From: Planctomycetota bacterium
GTDB taxonomy: Bacteria > Planctomycetota > Planctomycetia > Pirellulales > UBA1268
Reading direction: 5' to 3'
DNA: 6,399 nucleotides
Assembly: GCA_003669255.1 (NCBI GenBank)
Contig: QWPO01000020.1
Location: 1 to 6,399, forward strand
Numbering within the stretch: position 1 is the stretch's first letter; every line of letters begins with the position of its first letter. The notes under the pieces are model-generated. The model did no database searches. It was not told where the DNA came from and worked only from the letters and a program-made list of their open reading frames with translations. This document shows positions 1 to 4,306 of this stretch, piece by piece. The position numbers and the translations under genes are program-made.

Positions 1-8
1 CGTCCAAG

Positions 9-96
9 CCCAACGCCGTAAGGCGTGGGGCGAACCAACGATGAGGGCCGACGTACAACGTGCGACAGCCCGCGGCCTCACGGCCGGTCGGCTTTT
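9..96 (+). other. structured intergenic segment ending in a T-run (terminator-like or interspersed repeat)
   Basis: Three pairings can be read directly. Bases 13-17 pair with 22-26 around the GTAA loop; after an A.G mismatch, 9-11 pair with 28-30. Bases 73-77 pair with 82-86 around TCAC. Bases 47-52 pair perfectly with 87-92, and 43-46 can continue with T93-T96 using wobbles. The 3' arm of this outer stem abuts the inner hairpin and runs straight into TTTT, which resembles an intrinsic terminator with a short T-run. The likely role is ending transcription of an upstream gene or a member of an interspersed repeat family. Which one applies cannot be decided from a single copy. Confidence 0.4.
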
Positions 97-129
97 CACG
101 GCACCGGATTGATGCGAGCCGGATCGGCG

Positions 130-165
130 CACAGGTTGAAAACCTGCGCTACGAGAGGCCGCGAG
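130..165 (+). repeat. palindrome-headed direct repeat, copy 1
   Basis: This copy matches 321-356 at 34 of 36 positions. The head (130-148) is CACAGGTT, a GAA loop, then AACCTGCG, so it forms an 8-bp hairpin in which one pair is A.C here rather than A-T as in copy 2. A conserved GCTACGAGA-type tail follows. It resembles REP-like dispersed palindromes. I recall similar CACAGGTT...AACCTGTG elements in planctomycete intergenic DNA, but did not check this. Confidence 0.7.
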
Positions 166-294
166 GGGCTGCCCGTGCCCTCGAGCGGGCTATGGAAGCA
201 AGCGCAGCCAGGATGGCGGAGCGCAGCGGACATGCAGAGAGTCGAGGCCTGGAGGGCCGAGACGAACGTCCAGCGAGAGGGCATGGGCAGTCCT
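165..294. repeat. 18-bp long-range inverted repeat with internal hairpins
   Basis: Bases 165-182 pair with 277-294 along all 18 positions; 15 are Watson-Crick and three are G.U (165/294, 168/291, 175/284). Inside the loop, two further hairpins can be drawn. In the first, 202-205 pair with 221-224 and 207-209 with 215-217. In the second, 241-243 pair with 261-263 and 246-249 with 255-258, with tandem G.A/A.G opposite bases between. The three wobbles are tolerated only in RNA and on this strand, which weakly favours a transcribed structure. In G+C-rich DNA such pairings also arise by chance, so a functional RNA is not claimed. Confidence 0.4.
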
Positions 295-320
295 GAGCCC
301 ACGGCGAGCCCGGGGAGACA

Positions 321-356
321 CACAGGTTGAAAACCTGTGCTACGAGAGACCGCGAG
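321..356 (+). repeat. palindrome-headed direct repeat, copy 2
   Basis: This is the second copy of the 36-base unit, in the same orientation as 130-165 and 191 bases downstream of it. Its head (321-339) is a perfect inverted repeat, CACAGGTT-GAA-AACCTGTG. The two differences from copy 1 are C/T at repeat position 18 and G/A at position 29. An open frame that feeds into the TPR gene can begin inside this palindrome (TTG at 327), but that is unlikely to be the true start. Confidence 0.72.
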
Positions 357-455
357 CCCACGAACACCAACCCAGGCAAAACAGGCGGTTCGGGCGGCCT
401 TGCTCCGGTGTGGCCCGTCCCTTTAGTTTCCCGGCCCCGCGCGCCGGCGGGAACC

Positions 456-459
456 GGAG
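456..459 (+). promoter_or_regulatory. ribosome-binding site for the TPR lipoprotein gene
   Basis: GGAG lies 8 bases before the TTG codon at 468. It is the only good Shine-Dalgarno match near any in-frame start ahead of the lipoprotein signal, and it decides the start chosen for this gene. Confidence 0.5.
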
Positions 460-467
460 TCTTCCCG

Positions 468-1235
468 TTGCACCTGCTCGTCCGCTCCAGCCGCTCGCCT
501 GCGTTGTCGACAGGTTGCCGCATCATCGGGGTGCTGCTCGTCGTCGCCGGCGCCGGCTGCGGCGGGATGTCCAAGACCGACAACGCAGAGGGCGTGAAGC
601 TCTACCAGCAGGGCAACTACCTCGGCGCGGTCAACTCATTTCAGCAGGCGCTCGCGAAGCAACCCGGCAACCCCGACACCTTCTACAACCTCGGCGCCAC
701 CTACCACCAGCAGGCGAAACTCTTCGGCCGGGAGGCCGACCAGCAGACGGCTGAGCACTATTACCACCTCTGCCTGGCACGAAACCCGAGCCACGAGGCC
801 TGCCAGCGGGCGCTCGCGGTGCTCCTCGTGGAGGAGAAGCGGAACGACGAGGCGGTCGGCCAACTGAACGCCTGGGCCCGTAGCCAGCCGTCGAATCCCG
901 CCCCCCATATCGAACTGGCCCGTCTCGCCCAGGAGCACGGCAACATCCCGGAGGCAGAGAACCAACTGGTCGACGCCCTCGCGATCGATCCCAACAACCC
1001 CCGCGCCTTGGTGGCGCTTGGCAGCCTCCGGGAGTCGGCAGGTGACCCCGCGCAGGCCCTCGCCAACTACGGCCGGGCGCTCGCCGTCGACCCGCAGCAG
1101 CCAGCTGTCGCCGCGAAGATGGCCAGTCTCCAGGCCTCGCAGGCCGCCGCCTACCGCACCGCGGCGCTGCCGCCGTCGCCACCCCCCGTGGCCATCGCTC
1201 CTCCACAGGCACCGCCGGGGAACGCGGGCCGTTGA
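468..1235 (+). CDS. TPR-repeat lipoprotein
   Basis: This is a 255-residue protein built almost entirely of tetratricopeptide repeats, which act as protein-protein scaffolds. I chose the TTG at 468 because GGAG sits 8 bases upstream. It also leaves a classic export signal: arginines at 6, 9 and 18, a hydrophobic stretch near 19-30 and Cys31 in an AGAGC lipobox-like site. The glycine at -3 of the lipobox is not ideal. About five TPR units follow, near residues 36-69, 70-109 (with a short insertion), 111-144, 145-178 and 179-212. They show the usual G/A-x-A-x-x-x-[FYL]-x-x-A-L and P-x-N-P spacing, for example around NPDTFYNLG and DPNNPRALVALG. A Pro/Ala-rich tail covers 232-255. The protein is likely anchored to a membrane and exposed in the periplasm. 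Partner and role are unknown. The frame is open back to 327, but that would add a leader derived from the repeat. It ends 60 bases before serC. Confidence 0.85.
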   Translation: MHLLVRSSRSPALSTGCRIIGVLLVVAGAGCGGMSKTDNAEGVKLYQQGNYLGAVNSFQQALAKQPGNPDTFYNLGATYHQQAKLFGREADQQTAEHYYHLCLARNPSHEACQRALAVLLVEEKRNDEAVGQLNAWARSQPSNPAPHIELARLAQEHGNIPEAENQLVDALAIDPNNPRALVALGSLRESAGDPAQALANYGRALAVDPQQPAVAAKMASLQASQAAAYRTAALPPSPPPVAIAPPQAPPGNAGR

Positions 1236-1260
1236 CCCTCATCGCGGGGACTCCTATTCT
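1232..1260 (+). promoter_or_regulatory. candidate sigma-70-type promoter for serC(-serA)
   Basis: TTGACC (1232-1237, 5 of 6 consensus) and TATTCT (1255-1260, 4 of 6) are separated by exactly 17 bases. The -35 box overlaps the TGA stop of the TPR gene. Transcription would start near 1267, giving a leader of about 20-30 bases that contains the AGGA ribosome-binding site. This is a motif match only. Confidence 0.45.
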
Positions 1261-1275
1261 GCCCCGGGAATCAAC

Positions 1276-1279
1276 AGGA
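1276..1279 (+). promoter_or_regulatory. ribosome-binding site of serC
   Basis: AGGA lies 7 bases before GTG 1287 and 16 bases before ATG 1296. By spacing it favours the GTG start, while family alignment favours the ATG. The two proteins differ by only three residues. Confidence 0.4.
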
Positions 1280-1295
1280 TTTTCGGGTGCCCGCC

Positions 1296-2393
1296 ATGAC
1301 GGACCGCGTCTTCAACTTCTCCCCCGGGCCGGCCGTTCTGCCGGTCGAGGTGCTCGAGCAGGCCCGCGACGAGATGCTCTCCCTTCCTGGGGTGGGCATG
1401 TCGGTCCTGGAGATCAGCCACCGCAGCCCTGCCTTCGACCGCATCCTCGAAGAAACCCTCGCCTTGCTGAAGAGCCTGCTCGGCATCGGCGACTCGCACG
1501 AGGTGATCTTTCTGCAGGGCGGGGCCAGCCTGCAGTTCTCGATGGTGCCGATGAACCTCCTCCGCGGACAATCCGCCGCGGCCGATTACGTGATCACCGG
1601 CACCTGGGGTGCGACGGGCGCCAAGGAGGCCCGCCGCGAGGGCAAGGTGCATGTCGCCTGGGACGGCGCCGCCACGAACCATGACCGGCTCCCGACTGAT
1701 CGTGAGATCTCGCTGTCGCCCCAGCCGGCCTACGTGCACATCACGAGCAACGAGACCATCCAGGGCGTGCAGTGGAAGCACGACCCCGACTTCGGCCCCG
1801 CGCCGCTGGTCTGCGACTGTTCCAGCGACTTCCTCTCGAGGCCGATCGACGTCTCCCGCTACGGCCTGATCTACGCCTGCGCCCAGAAGAATGCTGGGAT
1901 CGCCGGCGTGACCACGGTGATCATCCGCAAGGACCTGCTTGAGCGGTCGCGGGATGACCTGCCCACGATGCTCGACTACCGGACGTTCGTGAAGAACGGA
2001 TCTCGGCCCAACACGCCGCCCGTGTTCGCGATCTACATCCTCGATCTGGTCTGCCGCTGGATCACGGGCCGGATGGGTGGCCTGCAGGGCATGGCGAGGC
2101 ACAACGCAGCGAAGGCGAAACTTCTCTACGACACGCTCGACCAATCGGGCGGCTTCTATGCGGGCCACGCCCGTCCTGAATGTCGCTCCGACATGAACGT
2201 CACCTTCCGGCTGCCCGACGAGGCGACGGAGAAGGCCTTCGTGGCCGGGGCTGTGAAGCGCGGCCTGATGGATCTCAAGGGCCACCGCTCCGTCGGCGGC
2301 ATCAGGGCCAGCATCTACAACGCCATGCCGCTCGCAGGCGTCGAGTCCCTCCGCGACTTCATGACGGACTTCCAACGCGAGCACCAGGACTAA
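1296..2393 (+). CDS. serC: phosphoserine aminotransferase SerC
   Basis: SerC is a cytosolic PLP enzyme (EC 2.6.1.52). It transfers the amino group of glutamate to 3-phosphohydroxypyruvate, giving O-phosphoserine, the second step of serine synthesis. It can also act on the equivalent intermediate of pyridoxine synthesis in some bacteria. The 365-residue length is normal for this fold-type I, class V aminotransferase. Visible landmarks are the N-terminal FNFSPGPAVLP, SHRSPAF near 42-48, the phosphate-binding GGAS at 75-78, and Trp104, which stacks on PLP. Asp174 is in the position that contacts the pyridine nitrogen. The Schiff-base Lys198 lies in CAQKNAGIAG, NTPP at 239-242, and the C-terminal KGHRSVGGIRASIYNAMPL holds substrate-binding arginines. 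All key residues are present. GTG 1287 is an alternative start. The gene has its own candidate promoter and is followed 71 bases later by serA, which makes its substrate, so the two probably form one transcription unit. Confidence 0.97.
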   Translation: MTDRVFNFSPGPAVLPVEVLEQARDEMLSLPGVGMSVLEISHRSPAFDRILEETLALLKSLLGIGDSHEVIFLQGGASLQFSMVPMNLLRGQSAAADYVITGTWGATGAKEARREGKVHVAWDGAATNHDRLPTDREISLSPQPAYVHITSNETIQGVQWKHDPDFGPAPLVCDCSSDFLSRPIDVSRYGLIYACAQKNAGIAGVTTVIIRKDLLERSRDDLPTMLDYRTFVKNGSRPNTPPVFAIYILDLVCRWITGRMGGLQGMARHNAAKAKLLYDTLDQSGGFYAGHARPECRSDMNVTFRLPDEATEKAFVAGAVKRGLMDLKGHRSVGGIRASIYNAMPLAGVESLRDFMTDFQREHQD

Positions 2394-2409
2394 CCAGCCA
2401 AGCCCACGT

Positions 2410-2436
2410 CTCCAGGCCCCCGCCTCCAGGCCCCCG
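2410..2436. repeat. 13-base tandem direct repeat in the serC-serA spacer
   Basis: CTCCAGGCCCCCG occurs at 2410-2422 and again at 2424-2436, one base apart. A degenerate CTCCCG unit follows at 2438-2443. The spacer strand is strikingly C-rich and carries no promoter or terminator I can see. It resembles simple repeated spacer DNA rather than a protein-binding site. Confidence 0.6.
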
Positions 2437-2464
2437 TCTCCCGTAGCCCTCCGGACCGCCGCCC

Positions 2465-4123
2465 ATGCCATCGATCATCGTGCTCGACACGCTCAGCCCC
2501 GACGGCCTCGCCCTGCTCGACGCGGCCAAGGCCCACGGCATCACCTACGAGGTCGCGACCGGCCTTTCGGGTGACGGCCTCCGCGAAGCACTCGCCCGGC
2601 ACGACGGGGCGATCTGTCGCAGCGGCGTGAAAATCACCGCCGCCGCCCTGGCGGGCAACCACCGCCTCCGGGCGATCGTGCGGGCCGGTGTGGGCACCGA
2701 CAACATCGACAAGGAAGCGGCAACCCGGCTCGGGATCGTGGTCATGAACACGCCCGCCGGCAACACGCTGAGCACGGCTGAGCACGCCTTCGCCCTGATC
2801 CTCGGCCTGTCGCGGAACGTCGCGGCCGCCGACGCCAGCCTGCGAGCCCACAAGTGGGATCGCAACAAGTTCATGGGTGCGCAACTTGCCGGCAAGACGC
2901 TCGGCATCGTGGGCCTCGGCCGAATCGGGCAGGCGGTGGCGGAACGGGCGCGGGCATTCGACATGCGGGTGCTCGGCTACGATCCGTTCCTATCGCCCGA
3001 TCGCGCGGCCGAGCTCGGAATCGAACTGATCGACAGCGTCCGCGGCATGCTTCCCGAGGTTGACTACCTCACCGTCCACACACCGCTCACCGACGAGACC
3101 CGCCACCTCGTCGGCATGAAGGAGCTCGAGATCGTCAAGCCGGGGATCAGGCTGATCAACTGCGCCCGCGGTGGCATCTATGACGAGGCCGCCCTCGCCG
3201 AGGGGCTGAAGCGGGGTGTGATCGGCGGGGTGGCGCTCGATGTGTTCGAGAAGGAGCCCTGCACCGACAGTCCGTTGTTCGAGATGCCGGGCGTCTTGGT
3301 GACACCGCACCTCGGCGCCAGCACCGAGGAGGCCCAGTCGCAGGTGGCCGTCGAGGGTGTTGGTCTGCTCGTCGACTTCCTCACCACTGGTGCGATCCGC
3401 CACGCCGTCAACTCATCGGCGATCGACCCTGCCGCCCTCGAGGGCGTCCGCGGCTTCCTCGATCTCTCGTGGCGGCTGGGGCTCCTGCTGTCGCAGCTCG
3501 ACTCGGCCGCCCCGCGGTCGTGCTCGATCGCCTACCGTGGCGAGATCGCCGCCCGAAACACCCGCCTCGTGACCGCCGCCTTCGCGGCCGGCCTGCTTGA
3601 GGGGTCGATCGAGGACGTCAACATCGTCAACGCCGAGATGCTGCTCCGTGAGCGAGGCATCGAACTCGTCGAACAAAGCCGCACCGACCCGGGCGCGTTC
3701 AGCTCGGTGGTGGCGGTCGATCTCGTGGGAGACGATCAGGTGCACCGCGCCGCCGGCACGCTCTTCGGCCACTCCATGCCGCGGATCGTGCAACTCGAAG
3801 GCCAACGCCTCGAGGCCTATCTCGACGGCATCCTGCTCGTGTTCACACACCAGGACGTGCCGGGCATCATCGGCCGGGTTGGCAACGCCTTCGGGCAGTC
3901 GGGCATCAACATCGCCCAGATGACGGTGGGCCGGTCCACGCCTGGCGGTGATGCGATCGGGGTGTTGAACCTCGACCAGGAGCCGTCGCCCGAAGCGGTG
4001 GCCGCGGTGGCGGCCTGCCCGGGCGTCAAGTCGGTCCGGGTCGTCAAACTTCCGCCGGCCGGCCAGCTTCCATCCTGGCTGGCAGCGTCGTCCGCTTCAT
4101 CGCGGACCGCACGCCGGGGCTGA
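2465..4123 (+). CDS. serA: D-3-phosphoglycerate dehydrogenase SerA, long form with ACT domain
   Basis: SerA oxidises 3-phosphoglycerate to 3-phosphohydroxypyruvate with NAD+ (EC 1.1.1.95), the committing step of serine synthesis. The 552-residue protein has the long-form architecture. The substrate-binding and nucleotide-binding parts span about 1-315. An intervening allosteric (ASB) domain covers about 320-450 and a C-terminal ACT domain about 456-528. The Rossmann motif is GLGRIG at 150-155, with Asp173 placed to bind the NAD ribose. The catalytic set is Arg235 (NCARGG), Glu264 (EKEP) and His282 (TPHLGAST). RAGVGTDNID at 73-82 is the usual substrate loop. In the ACT domain, DVPGIIGRVG and GINIAQM match the region that binds serine in the family, so feedback inhibition is likely. 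The protein runs about 24 residues past the usual ACT end, in a Ser/Ala/Arg tail with no known motif. The ribosome-binding site is weak (CGGA at 2452-2455). Confidence 0.97.
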   Translation: MPSIIVLDTLSPDGLALLDAAKAHGITYEVATGLSGDGLREALARHDGAICRSGVKITAAALAGNHRLRAIVRAGVGTDNIDKEAATRLGIVVMNTPAGNTLSTAEHAFALILGLSRNVAAADASLRAHKWDRNKFMGAQLAGKTLGIVGLGRIGQAVAERARAFDMRVLGYDPFLSPDRAAELGIELIDSVRGMLPEVDYLTVHTPLTDETRHLVGMKELEIVKPGIRLINCARGGIYDEAALAEGLKRGVIGGVALDVFEKEPCTDSPLFEMPGVLVTPHLGASTEEAQSQVAVEGVGLLVDFLTTGAIRHAVNSSAIDPAALEGVRGFLDLSWRLGLLLSQLDSAAPRSCSIAYRGEIAARNTRLVTAAFAAGLLEGSIEDVNIVNAEMLLRERGIELVEQSRTDPGAFSSVVAVDLVGDDQVHRAAGTLFGHSMPRIVQLEGQRLEAYLDGILLVFTHQDVPGIIGRVGNAFGQSGINIAQMTVGRSTPGGDAIGVLNLDQEPSPEAVAAVAACPGVKSVRVVKLPPAGQLPSWLAASSASSRTARRG

Positions 4124-4224
4124 CGCGGCCCCGGCGACTTTGCTCGCAGCGTCGTTCGTGGCTCGATCGCCCATCACGAGCGCAGAGCCGGCACGGATCA
4201 GCCTGGCTGCGAGGCGCCCAAGGT

Positions 4225-4253
4225 TTGACGGCGTGCGACGGCAGTTTGAGAAT
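4225..4253 (+). promoter_or_regulatory. candidate sigma-70-type promoter for the large exported protein
   Basis: TTGACG (4225-4230, 5 of 6 consensus) and GAGAAT (4248-4253, 4 of 6) are 17 bases apart. The predicted start near 4260 gives a leader of about 47 bases that contains the inverted repeat at 4267-4281. The local drop in G+C around 4243-4258 fits a melting region. It suggests that the gene is transcribed independently of serA. Confidence 0.5.
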
Positions 4254-4266
4254 AGGAAGCTGTCGG

Positions 4267-4281
4267 GAACGATCATCGTTC
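4267..4281. promoter_or_regulatory. operator-like perfect inverted repeat
   Basis: GAACGA-TCA-TCGTTC is a perfect palindrome with 6-base arms and a 3-base centre. It falls about 8 to 22 bases after the predicted transcription start, a usual place for a repressor site. As RNA it is only a short 6-bp hairpin and has no T-run, so it is not a terminator. GAAC and GTTC half-sites occur in some LexA boxes, but the 7-base gap does not match the GAAC-N4-GTTC form known in Firmicutes. Confidence 0.35.
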
Positions 4282-4306
4282 GTAGCTCACCGCGATCCCC
4301 CTCGTC

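Larger units (their letters stand above)
1..467. other. non-coding, repeat-rich leader upstream of the TPR lipoprotein gene
   Basis: No frame here gives a protein with recognisable domains. The short open frames, up to about 145 codons, are of low complexity, cross the palindromic repeats and overlap each other, as expected in high-GC DNA. What the stretch does hold is secondary structure: a folded segment at 9-96, two 36-base direct repeat copies at 130-165 and 321-356, and a long inverted repeat at 165-182 with 277-294. From 357 to 455 I see only G/C-rich sequence with no promoter I would defend. The extreme left end could be the 3' tail of an upstream gene, but too little is present to tell. 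Confidence 0.6.

Noticed and set aside
399..426. TTGCTC-16-TTTAGT as a promoter for the TPR gene
   Set aside because: Only 3 of 6 and 4 of 6 consensus bases match with suboptimal spacing, which is too weak to annotate.
327..467. N-terminal extension of the TPR protein to TTG 327
   Set aside because: It would start inside the repeat palindrome and bury the export signal behind 47 residues of repeat-derived sequence. GGAG at 456-459 supports TTG 468.
25..583. Short open frames in the leader (25-330 on +, 149-583 on -)
   Set aside because: They run through the palindromic repeats and inverted repeat, have no recognisable protein features and lack convincing ribosome-binding sites.
1245..1266. 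CGGGG/CCCCG hairpin upstream of serC
   Set aside because: A 5-bp stem with a 12-base loop and no T-run overlaps the promoter and is likely chance.
1254..2471. A 405-codon open frame on the minus strand across serC
   Set aside because: SerC on the + strand is unambiguous with every active-site residue. The antisense frame is low-complexity and typical of shadows in G+C-rich coding DNA.
4124..4190. Terminator after serA
   Set aside because: The only pairings (for example GCTCG with CGAGC around an 11-base loop) are short and have no T-run.
4267..4281. Assignment of the palindrome as a LexA box
   Set aside because: The half-sites GAAC and GTTC fit, but the 7-base gap differs from the known GAAC-N4-GTTC form, and the downstream gene has no DNA-repair character.
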